DNA from: Rickettsiales bacterium UBA4311
GTDB lineage: Bacteria > Pseudomonadota > Alphaproteobacteria > Rickettsiales > Deianiraeaceae
Reading direction: 5' to 3'
Length of the DNA: 11,797 bases
NCBI GenBank assembly: GCA_002394665.1
Contig: DGUL01000013.1
Coordinates: forward strand, 1-11,797
Within the stretch, counting starts at the first letter, position 1. Each line of letters starts with the position of its first letter. The position numbers and the translations under genes were made by a program. The notes beneath the pieces are model-generated. The model did not search any database, was not told where the DNA came from, and saw nothing but the letters and a program-made list of their open reading frames with translations. Positions 1 to 5,702 of this stretch are shown one piece after another.

Positions 1-271
1 GATTGATTTTGTCTGTTGCTTTGTAGAAGACATTAAAACCAACATCGGCTTTTATTGAATGTGAAGTTTTATTGGTTTTTTCACCAGCTGTTTTTGCTTC
101 ATCTATTGCTTCTTTAACATCACCTGAATAAAAACCAGCAGAATAACCAATTCCTGCCTGTGCCTTTCCATAGAACTTGTCATTAAAGTCCATTGCCAAA
201 GCACTGCTTCCTGCACCTGCTAAGATCATTGCAGAAAGTGATAAAGTTGAAAGTTTTGATACACTTGCCAT
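1..271 (-). CDS. Outer-membrane beta-barrel protein, paralogue A (3' part outside window)
   Basis: Only the first 90 codons are present; the gene runs off the left edge. The ATG is at 271-269. The N-terminus is a signal peptide with a hydrophobic core (LSAMILAGAGSSALA), cleaved probably after A26, followed by MDFNDKFYGKAQAGIGYSAG, the first barrel strand. The protein is nearly identical to paralogues B and C in this part, but the differences are mosaic. It shares the KTSHSI and ATDKIN stretches with B, and differs from both B and C at KEAIDEAKTAG and at IKADVGFNV. By analogy with small alphaproteobacterial opacity-type barrel proteins, it should sit in the outer membrane as a surface antigen or porin; the exact function is unknown. 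The promoter with its G-tract lies directly upstream. I see no Shine-Dalgarno sequence. Confidence 0.85.
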   Translation of the reverse strand, partial: MASVSKLSTLSLSAMILAGAGSSALAMDFNDKFYGKAQAGIGYSAGFYSGDVKEAIDEAKTAGEKTNKTSHSIKADVGFNVFYKATDKIN

Positions 272-286
272 AAAAATAACATTATA

Positions 287-315
287 TTTATAGCATATTT
301 AGGGGGGGGGGGCAA
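287..315 (-). promoter_or_regulatory. Promoter of paralogue A with 11-base G/C tract in the spacer
   Basis: Read on the minus strand, TTGCCC (315-310) serves as -35 and TATAAA (292-287) as -10, with a 17-bp spacer formed mostly by the C-run. The plus strand shows 11 G at 302-312. The -10 ends 15 bases before the ATG. The same arrangement, with one base fewer in the tract, lies before paralogue B. The hexamers are seen in the sequence; promoter activity is inferred. Confidence 0.6.
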
Positions 316-392
316 GTTTTTTAAAAAAAACTTATATCTTTTAATATTTTTTTATCAAAATGTGAAAAAGTTTGTCAAAAGTTTAAAGGTTT

Positions 393-416
393 TTATCCAC
401 AAAATTATTGATAATT
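393..416. promoter_or_regulatory. DnaA-box-like 9-mer plus 14-bp palindrome (copy 1)
   Basis: TTATCCACA at 393-401, a perfect match to the DnaA-box consensus, is followed one base later by the palindrome AATTATTGATAATT (403-416). The same pair occurs at 2146-2169 in the other copy of the repeat. It could be a regulatory operator shared by the divergent genes; a single box is not evidence for a replication origin. Confidence 0.25.
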
Positions 417-450
417 AAAAGTTGTGTTTTAATTTCTGGTAGTCTTTTGT

Positions 451-522
451 ATGCTAAACTATAAAAGTGTTGCATATCTGCTATTTTTTTCGTTGTCAAG
501 CGAAAAAAAAACCAGCAAATAA
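451..522 (+). pseudogene. Truncated 5' fragment of the SPOR lipoprotein gene
   Basis: The first 13 codons (MLNYKSVAYLLFF) are identical to the start of the intact lipoprotein gene at 2204, and the next codon is still Ser. The sequence then departs and reaches a stop at 520-522, inside the terminator hairpin of paralogue B, giving 23 codons in all. It lacks the lipobox cysteine and the SPOR domain. It is a relic of the duplication that separated paralogues A and B. A very short peptide could still be translated from it, but nothing suggests a function. Confidence 0.75.
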
Positions 523-544
523 ACCTTTTTTGGTTATTTGCTGG
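503..544 (-). terminator. Rho-independent terminator of paralogue B
   Basis: The hairpin has arms CCAGCAAATAAACC (512-525) and GGTTATTTGCTGG (532-544), a 6-base loop and one bulged base. On the minus strand it is followed by nine T (complement of 503-511). It lies 38 bases beyond the stop codon of paralogue B. Confidence 0.85.
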
Positions 545-582
545 AAAAATAAATGATGTTTTTTTTATCAAGATGCCCTATG

Positions 583-2025
583 TTATAAGAATTGAACACC
601 AAACTTTACACCAACATCGTGTGTTTTGAATTTGACACCATTGACTTTGACATCAGTGTATCTATATTCAGCACCAACTGTAAATCTGTCTTTGATGACA
701 AATTCAACACCAGCTCCGACATTTAGACCAACGTTGTAAGATGTTTTTGTGCTTGAAACTGAGCGTACTTTATTTTCATTGTTGGTGTTGTTTTCAGGTT
801 CTGCAACCGGTTCTGTTGTTGTGTCACCTGTCTCTGTTGTCGGCTCTTCGGCTGGAGTTATTGGCTCGACAACCTGTTGGTTTTCTGTTCCTGCGTTTTG
901 TTCAGTCGTTGGCTCTTCGGTTTGAGCATTTGGCTCGACCAAGCCTGGCACATTGCTTGGAGCATCTTGTTCTATCTGAGATTGCAACCAAGCTGTCATC
1001 CAAGTTTGTCTATCTTCATTTTCACTATTCTCATAATATTCTATTACATCAGCAGTAGACATATTGGTGTAATCATTGCCCGAATGCCAGTCGTCAGTAT
1101 AATTCCAATGTACGCTTTCTTTATATTCGGCGTTACTGAAATCTACAAAAGCATAAGCACATGGGTTATTAATGTTGTTATTCATACGAAACTTTATGAG
1201 ATTTGACGTCAAACCGTATCGCTCTAACATTGTTTCGTTGTAATCTGGTGCGAAACCCAGATTTTTTAATGTGGAAATAAAATCATTTAAGTCATACCCA
1301 TCGTTTCCAGTTTCTAAGTTTTCTATATTCGTATAAAATTGTGGATAACCGTCCCGGCGAAGGTGATTATATGCAGAATCCATAAAACCTGAGTTGGAGG
1401 TGTAAACTTTAACTGAATCTATATCGAATAGAGCTGTATAATTATCTGTCGGGTTTTTCATAAACTCGTGTTGTGCATACGCCAACGCAGCATCATATTT
1501 ACCATTAGCATTTTGTTCATCAGTTCCATAAAGCCTGTTAAATGTTTCACCTGTTTCAGCGTAAGCATTTTCTTTTTGTTTATATTGATTAACACTCATA
1601 CCAACCAATGCGTAAGGTCTGACTGACAAATCATTATTAACTTTAAAAGAAGAACCCAATTTGGCATTAACATTTAAGAAATTCTGGAAATTGTGATTTT
1701 TAACAAACTCATTATTAAAGGCATACTTTCCTTCAACATTTAAACCAACAAATGGATTGATTTTGTCTGTTGCTTTGTAGAATGCATTAAAACCAACGCT
1801 TGCCGATATAGAATGTGAAGTTTTATTGGTTTTTTCACCAGCTGATTTAGCTTGATCTATTGCATCTTTAACATCACCTGAATAAAAACCAGCAGAATAA
1901 CCTATGCCGGCCTGTGCTTTTCCATAAAACTTGTCATTAAAGTCCATTGCCAAAGCACTGCTTCCAGCACCTGCTAAGATCATTGCAGAAAGAGATAAAG
2001 TTGAAAGTTTTGATACATTACTCAT
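583..2025 (-). CDS. Outer-membrane beta-barrel protein, paralogue B (complete)
   Basis: The protein has 480 residues with a signal peptide cleaved probably after A26. Residues about 27-160 contain alternating-residue beta strands typical of a barrel half (for example NPFVGLNVEGKYAF and LSVRPYALVGMSVNQY). Residues about 165-362 form a large polar, Asn/Asp/Tyr-rich insertion, probably surface exposed. Residues 363-419 are a Glu/Pro/Thr/Asn linker with two EEPTTE copies. Residues 420-480 hold the last strands, including YNVGLNVGAGVEFVI and RFTVGAEYRYTDV, and end in KFGVQFL, a typical C-terminal barrel signal. The long insertion between barrel halves is unusual. Paralogue C (10433-11785) is nearly identical at both ends and differs in blocks in the insertion and the linker. 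The gene has its own promoter with a 10-base G-tract and its own terminator. A surface antigen or porin role is inferred; no specific substrate can be named. No Shine-Dalgarno sequence is visible. Confidence 0.9.
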   Translation of the reverse strand: MSNVSKLSTLSLSAMILAGAGSSALAMDFNDKFYGKAQAGIGYSAGFYSGDVKDAIDQAKSAGEKTNKTSHSISASVGFNAFYKATDKINPFVGLNVEGKYAFNNEFVKNHNFQNFLNVNAKLGSSFKVNNDLSVRPYALVGMSVNQYKQKENAYAETGETFNRLYGTDEQNANGKYDAALAYAQHEFMKNPTDNYTALFDIDSVKVYTSNSGFMDSAYNHLRRDGYPQFYTNIENLETGNDGYDLNDFISTLKNLGFAPDYNETMLERYGLTSNLIKFRMNNNINNPCAYAFVDFSNAEYKESVHWNYTDDWHSGNDYTNMSTADVIEYYENSENEDRQTWMTAWLQSQIEQDAPSNVPGLVEPNAQTEEPTTEQNAGTENQQVVEPITPAEEPTTETGDTTTEPVAEPENNTNNENKVRSVSSTKTSYNVGLNVGAGVEFVIKDRFTVGAEYRYTDVKVNGVKFKTHDVGVKFGVQFL

Positions 2026-2040
2026 AAAAATAACATTGTA

Positions 2041-2068
2041 TTTATAGCATATTTAGGGGGGGGGGCAA
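2041..2068 (-). promoter_or_regulatory. Promoter of paralogue B with 10-base G/C tract in the spacer
   Basis: On the minus strand, TTGCCC (2068-2063) is the -35 candidate and TATAAA (2046-2041) the -10, with a 16-bp spacer. The plus strand has 10 G at 2056-2065, one fewer than before paralogue A. The -10 ends 15 bases before the ATG at 2025. Single-base slippage of the tract would change the spacer between 16 and 17 bp and so alter promoter strength. Confidence 0.6.
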
Positions 2069-2124
2069 GTTTTTTACTCAAAAAGTAAAATAAAGCATAT
2101 CTTTTCGTCAAAAAATGAAAAAGT

Positions 2125-2188
2125 TTGTCAAAAGTTTAAAGGTTTTTATCCACAAAATTATTGATAATTAAAAGTTGTGTTTTAACTT
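2125..2188 (+). promoter_or_regulatory. Probable promoter/operator region of the lipoprotein-gatC-radC cluster
   Basis: No strong promoter is visible. The best candidate is TTGATA (2161-2166) with a weak -10, TAACTT (2183-2188), at 16-bp spacing; it ends 15 bases before the ATG, as in the other promoters of this window. Other elements are TTGTCA at 2125, the DnaA-box-like TTATCCACA at 2146-2154 and the palindrome AATTATTGATAATT at 2156-2169, which overlaps the -35 candidate and could be an operator. Confidence 0.3.
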
Positions 2189-2203
2189 CCGGCAATCTTT
2201 TGT

Positions 2204-2956
2204 ATGCTAAACTATAAAAGTGTTGCATATCTGCTATTTTTTTCATTGTTCGTTTCTGCTTGTAGTAAGCGGATAGTTAGTTCAAATGGGAAAGTCTGGT
2301 ATTCTCCAAGCGACAGACAACCTTTTCAGAGTAGCACAGGTTCCGCGGTGAAGACAGATGAGTTTGATAATGAAATTTTTATAAAAGGCGGTAGTAGTTC
2401 AGAAAATGCAAATCAAGCAAACATCAGCCAATCAAGTTCTGATAAGCAAATAGAGAAAGCATTGAATAATAGTTTTTCTGTTAGTCAAAAATCAGCATTG
2501 CAGCAACAGGAAACGAATAAAAGCGGTCAAATTGATTTAACAAAGAATTATACAAATGGTAGAAATTCTGTAAGACAACAAAATAATACTAATAGCGAGG
2601 TACAGAGCGGAAGTATAGTTTTTAAAACGAAAAGCGAAGTGAGCGAATGTAATCCTTGTCAAAAAGTCAATAATTACAATGCAAGACCAAAAGAAGAAAT
2701 AAAGCAGGTTGTAAAAGTTAATGCTGTTGAAAAAGTAAGTTATAAAATTCAGTGCGGTAATTACGTCAATAGACAAAAGGCACAGGATATTGCGAACAAT
2801 TTGAAAAAGAATGGGGTTAGCGATGTCGTAGTGAAGGACGAAGGTTATACTTACAAGATTTTTGCTGGTAATTTTAGCAACAAGGAGGAAGGGCAGAATG
2901 TTTTTGCAAAAATAAAAGATCTCGGCTATGACGATGCATTTTGGGTTTATAAATAA
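2204..2956 (+). CDS. SPOR-domain lipoprotein
   Basis: The protein has 250 residues. The N-terminus is a lipoprotein signal peptide: a hydrophobic stretch YLLFFSLF followed by the lipobox VSAC, with the lipidated cysteine at position 20. Residues about 40-175 are polar, rich in Ser/Asn/Gln and low in complexity, probably a flexible linker through the periplasm. Residues 178-250 form a SPOR domain (YKIQCGNYVNRQKAQDIANN ... YKIFAGNFSNKEEG). SPOR domains bind denuded glycan strands of septal peptidoglycan, so a role at the cell wall, perhaps in division, is expected from the family. The partner is unknown. It lacks the RlpA-type catalytic barrel. It is the first gene of a tight plus-strand cluster; gatC follows after 26 bases. 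A broken copy of its 5' end lies at 451. Confidence 0.85.
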   Translation: MLNYKSVAYLLFFSLFVSACSKRIVSSNGKVWYSPSDRQPFQSSTGSAVKTDEFDNEIFIKGGSSSENANQANISQSSSDKQIEKALNNSFSVSQKSALQQQETNKSGQIDLTKNYTNGRNSVRQQNNTNSEVQSGSIVFKTKSEVSECNPCQKVNNYNARPKEEIKQVVKVNAVEKVSYKIQCGNYVNRQKAQDIANNLKKNGVSDVVVKDEGYTYKIFAGNFSNKEEGQNVFAKIKDLGYDDAFWVYK

Positions 2957-2982
2957 TTGTGTTAATGATTTGCAGTTGGTTT

Positions 2983-3255
2983 ATGTTGGATAAAAAACTT
3001 GAAAAAGCTTTTAGAGCTTGTGGATTTAAAGAGGTTGACGAAAAACTTGCCTGTGATGTTTTAAAAATTATTGATTGGCAAGTTGAGCTTCAAAAGATAG
3101 ATACAAGCAGTATTGAACCAATGTATAATACTCTTGGAGAGGTGGATTATATTTATAATCAGGATAGAGCTGTGAAGTCGGGTGAGGATATTTTTCAAAA
3201 CGCACCAGAAAGTGAGGATAATTTCTTTATCGTTCCAAAGGTAGTTGTGAAATAG
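2983..3255 (+). CDS. gatC: Asp-tRNA(Asn)/Glu-tRNA(Gln) amidotransferase subunit C
   Basis: GatC is the small subunit that holds GatA and GatB together in the GatCAB amidotransferase. That complex turns Glu-tRNA(Gln) and Asp-tRNA(Asn) into Gln-tRNA and Asn-tRNA. The family hallmarks are present: LQKIDTSSIEPMYN in the middle and NAPESEDNFFIVPKVV at the C-terminus. I chose the ATG at 2983 (90 residues, MLDKKLEKAF), which gives the usual family length. In-frame alternatives are ATG 2965 and GTG 2959, which only add a Cys/Trp-containing stretch not typical of the family. None has a Shine-Dalgarno sequence. The gene lies 26 bases after the lipoprotein gene and 27 before radC, so probably in one operon. 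gatA and gatB are not in the window, so gatC is separated from its usual partners. Confidence 0.9.
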   Translation: MLDKKLEKAFRACGFKEVDEKLACDVLKIIDWQVELQKIDTSSIEPMYNTLGEVDYIYNQDRAVKSGEDIFQNAPESEDNFFIVPKVVVK

Positions 3256-3282
3256 TTTTGAAACGATGCCTTTTTATGATTT

Positions 3283-4254
3283 ATGGGTTTCGGTGGTTTT
3301 GAGAGCATATTAAAACAAGTAAAAGAAGAGCGTAACAACAAGGAAGGGGATTTAAAAGAAGCAGAACGAAAAAAAACTGATATCAGTAGTGAGGTAATAT
3401 ACTCAGAGTTTGAGGAAAACGAGGATTTTAAGAACGAACAAAGAAAGGCTTTTTTAAATGAAGAAATTGGTAATATTTTAAATGAGATAAACAATTCAAA
3501 AGAAGAGCAAAATGGATCGGTAAGTAATAAAGGTGGTTTTGAAGATGCCCAACAAAAAGCATTTTTTGCGGATAAAAAACGAGAGCATAAAGTTGGAGAC
3601 GGGCATCGAAAGAGAGCAAGAGAGAGATTTTTATTGAACCCAGACGGAACAAGTGATTACGATTTTTTGGAGTTGTTGTTGTTTTTGATAATTCCACGAG
3701 CTGATACGAAGCCGATTGCAAGAGCTTTGATTGATAAATTTAAAACAATAGGAAATATCTTTTTAGCAACAAATGATGAAATTACTGCCTGTGGAGTTAA
3801 TGGCGAGGCAGTGAAGTATTTGCTGATATTGATGAAAAATTTTTATAAGCGTCTACTGACTTGTGAAATGAACAAGAGGACAGAAATAAAAGACAACGAA
3901 GCATTAAAGCGGTATTGTTTTGTGAATGTCGGTCTGTTAAAAGAGGAGGAGTTTCATATATTATATTTTGATAATAATTTTAGAATAATAAAAGATGAAA
4001 GGCTTGGCTTTTCCGATTTATCGAATGTCGCTGTATCTTTTAGAGAGGTTATAAAAGTTTCTTTGAATATAAAGGCAAACAATGTTGTTTTGTATCACAA
4101 TCATCCGAATGGGGACGTTGAGCCAACGAAAAATGACATAGATACGACAAAGAAAATTGCAGACGCTTTAAAAAATATATCCGTGAGAGTTTGCGATCAT
4201 CTTATTATTTCGGGAGATAAATGTTTTAGCTTTGTAGAACATAACCTAATTTAG
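3283..4254 (+). CDS. radC: RadC-family JAMM protein with N-terminal extension
   Basis: The protein has 323 residues, about 100 longer than typical RadC. Residues about 105-190 form the helix-hairpin-helix-like part (GHRKRARERFLLNPDGTSDY then DFLELLLFLIIPRADTKPIA). Residues about 205-323 form the JAMM/MPN metalloprotease-like domain, with E255, the zinc-ligand motif H272-x-H274 in HNHPNGDVEPTKND, and D285. All JAMM ligands are present, so the fold should bind zinc. RadC proteins are common near mobile and repair genes, but their biochemical role is still unclear. The N-terminal 100 residues are charged and carry a repeated motif (FKNEQRKAF at about 49-57 and FEDAQQKAF at about 86-94). The gene is last in the lipoprotein-gatC cluster. 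The start has no Shine-Dalgarno sequence. Confidence 0.9.
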   Translation: MGFGGFESILKQVKEERNNKEGDLKEAERKKTDISSEVIYSEFEENEDFKNEQRKAFLNEEIGNILNEINNSKEEQNGSVSNKGGFEDAQQKAFFADKKREHKVGDGHRKRARERFLLNPDGTSDYDFLELLLFLIIPRADTKPIARALIDKFKTIGNIFLATNDEITACGVNGEAVKYLLILMKNFYKRLLTCEMNKRTEIKDNEALKRYCFVNVGLLKEEEFHILYFDNNFRIIKDERLGFSDLSNVAVSFREVIKVSLNIKANNVVLYHNHPNGDVEPTKNDIDTTKKIADALKNISVRVCDHLIISGDKCFSFVEHNLI

Positions 4255-4257
4255 GTT
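4243..4257. terminator. Weak hairpin at the end of radC
   Basis: AACCTAATTTAGGTT is a perfect inverted repeat overlapping the radC stop codon. It is not followed directly by a T-run on either strand, although T-rich sequence lies at 4275-4287 and 4305-4310. It may help to end the convergent radC and waaA transcripts, but it is a poor terminator. The rest of 4255-4315 shows nothing else. Confidence 0.25.
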
Positions 4258-4315
4258 TGATGTAGATTTAAGAGTTTTATTTTTCAGGCTTTTGGTTGAG
4301 TGGTTTTTTATTATA

Positions 4316-5650
4316 TTAGAAAATATCATCAAAAATTCTCTTTGTCGCACCTTTGTTTTCTTGTAAAAATGCCTTTCCGTTTTTAACAAGTTCCTTGACA
4401 ATTTTTTCATTTTTTATCATTTTCATTAAATCAGATCCCAAGTCTTTTGTTTGGATTACGGCTTCTTTCTTCAAAAGGCAAGAAACGACATTTTTACACT
4501 TATGACAATATTGTCCAACGATTGTAGGTTTTTCCAAAACAATCGGTTCAATAGGGTTGTGCCCTCCGATGTTGTTTGCAAAATTTCCGCAAACGACAGC
4601 AACATCGCATATCATATAGAAATAGTTTGCTATTCCAAAAGCATCAACGATTAAAATATTTCCAGTATCGGCACCGGAAAATTCACTCCATAAAACTGGT
4701 TTTAAATCGTTGTTTTTGGCTATTTCTTGGAGTTTTTCAACTTCTTCCATATATCTTGGTATAAAAATACCAAAGCAATCTGTTTTTTTTAAGATATGTG
4801 AATATTGCCAAATTAGGTGGAAAAATTCACTTTCGTGAACGGAGCAAAAAACAATCATCTTATTATTTTCATTTGATTGTTTGATTGTTTGTTGCAATAG
4901 TTTGCACTTTGCGACATCTTGTAAAATGTTTTCTTTTGTTTCAAATTTTTCAACAATTTCATTTTTATTTTCATCAGAAATATCAAATTTTAGATTGCCA
5001 AGACATTTAATTTTTGCTAATCTATCGCTTAAAATTGCAAACTTTTCCGCTTCTTCTTCATTTTGTGCGAATATGCAAGAGTATAATTTCAATGTTTTCT
5101 TGATATAGAATTTTAACTTTTTCCACATTTTAAAACTACTTTCCGACATTCTCGCATTTAGTAAATAGACAGGAATGTTTTTTTTATGCAGGATTTTTAC
5201 AACATTTGGAAAAATTTCACTTTCAACAAAAAAAGTTTTTTCAGGTTGCCAAGTTTTTAAGAATTTTTTTACATACGAACTGCAAGGGTAGGGATTATAT
5301 TGATGTACAGCATTGGCTGGCAATTTGTTTTTCATCAATTCTGCCGATGTTTTTGTTGTCGTAGTCATCACAACAAACCAACCATTTTGAGTTAAAGTTT
5401 TGATGAAATTTAAAACGGAAAGACTTTCACCGACGCTCACGGCGTGTATCCAAGCGATTTTTTTGTTTCTATTGTTTGTATCTTGCTGATTTTTATATTC
5501 TTCAATTTTTTCAAGAGCAAAATCGCTTGCTTTTCCAAGTCTCTCGTTGGTTCTTTTTGGATCTTCTTTGTTTTTTTTTAACCTAATAAATAAAACCAGT
5601 CGCCAAAAAAAAAACATAGCAAAAGGACATATATTTGAAATAATAAGCAA
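4316..5650 (-). CDS. waaA: 3-deoxy-D-manno-octulosonic acid (Kdo) transferase
   Basis: WaaA transfers Kdo from CMP-Kdo to the lipid A precursor at the cytoplasmic face of the inner membrane, the first core step of LPS synthesis. The protein has 444 residues. An N-terminal membrane anchor (about residues 2-22) is followed by ERLG (36-39), HAVSVGE (69-75, with the catalytic glutamate at the end), VESEIFPN (142-149), LLNARMS (163-169), GNLKFD (218-223) and GGHNPIEP (362-369), all hallmarks of this glycosyltransferase family. The start is uncertain. TTG at 5650 places ERLG at the usual distance and gives a full-length anchor; ATG at 5617 gives 433 residues and a shorter anchor. Ten T follow that ATG in the coding strand. 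The gene is convergent with radC and divergent from virB4 (52 bases between starts). No clear terminator is seen. Its presence argues against LPS-lacking lineages such as Anaplasma, Ehrlichia or Wolbachia. Confidence 0.9.
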   Translation of the reverse strand: MLIISNICPFAMFFFWRLVLFIRLKKNKEDPKRTNERLGKASDFALEKIEEYKNQQDTNNRNKKIAWIHAVSVGESLSVLNFIKTLTQNGWFVVMTTTTKTSAELMKNKLPANAVHQYNPYPCSSYVKKFLKTWQPEKTFFVESEIFPNVVKILHKKNIPVYLLNARMSESSFKMWKKLKFYIKKTLKLYSCIFAQNEEEAEKFAILSDRLAKIKCLGNLKFDISDENKNEIVEKFETKENILQDVAKCKLLQQTIKQSNENNKMIVFCSVHESEFFHLIWQYSHILKKTDCFGIFIPRYMEEVEKLQEIAKNNDLKPVLWSEFSGADTGNILIVDAFGIANYFYMICDVAVVCGNFANNIGGHNPIEPIVLEKPTIVGQYCHKCKNVVSCLLKKEAVIQTKDLGSDLMKMIKNEKIVKELVKNGKAFLQENKGATKRIFDDIF

Positions 5651-5660
5651 GTAATGTTTT

Positions 5661-5687
5661 TTGAAAAAAAAAAAAAAAATGTATTAT
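5661..5687 (+). promoter_or_regulatory. Candidate virB4 promoter containing a 16-A tract
   Basis: TTGAAA (5661-5666) and TATTAT (5682-5687) are separated by 15 bp consisting of thirteen A and TG. The complete A-run is 16 bases (5664-5679). The -10 ends 15 bases before the virB4 ATG, the same distance as in the outer-membrane promoters. A spacer of 15 is short, so slippage adding one or two A would bring it to the optimal 16-17. On the minus strand the same tract lies upstream of waaA. Confidence 0.5.
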
Positions 5688-5702
5688 TTATGCGATTTGT
5701 AA

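Larger units (their letters stand above)
272..496. repeat. Duplicated intergenic region, copy 1 (matches 2026-2249)
   Basis: This segment duplicates the region between paralogue B and the SPOR lipoprotein gene. It holds the outer-membrane promoter, the G-tract, a 69-base block (364-432) identical to 2117-2185, and the first bases of the lipoprotein gene (451-491 identical to 2204-2244). Similarity stops near 496, just before the terminator of paralogue B. The most diverged part lies just beyond the G-tract (about 322-360). It probably arose when an outer-membrane gene was duplicated together with its upstream flank. Confidence 0.85.
2026..2249. repeat. Duplicated intergenic region, copy 2 (matches 272-496)
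   Basis: This is the functional-looking copy. It holds the divergent promoter region between paralogue B (leftward) and the SPOR lipoprotein gene (rightward), plus the first 46 bases of the lipoprotein gene. The block 2117-2185 is identical to 364-432. Confidence 0.85.

Noticed and set aside
393..401. DnaA box as evidence for a replication origin
   Set aside because: Only one box per copy, no cluster, no dnaA or other origin genes nearby; the second box exists because the region was duplicated.
383..571. Minus-strand open frame of 62 codons in the intergenic duplication
   Set aside because: It spans the terminator hairpin of gene B and the truncated lipoprotein fragment, and has no family resemblance.
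741..1206. Plus-strand open frames (105 and 109 codons) inside outer-membrane gene B
   Set aside because: They are antisense to a well-supported gene, rich in Leu, Cys and Phe from reading its repeats backwards, and resemble no family I know.
2959..2982. GTG 2959 or ATG 2965 as start of gatC
   Set aside because: They add a Cys/Trp-containing stretch not typical of GatC, while ATG 2983 gives the usual length. They cannot be excluded from sequence alone.
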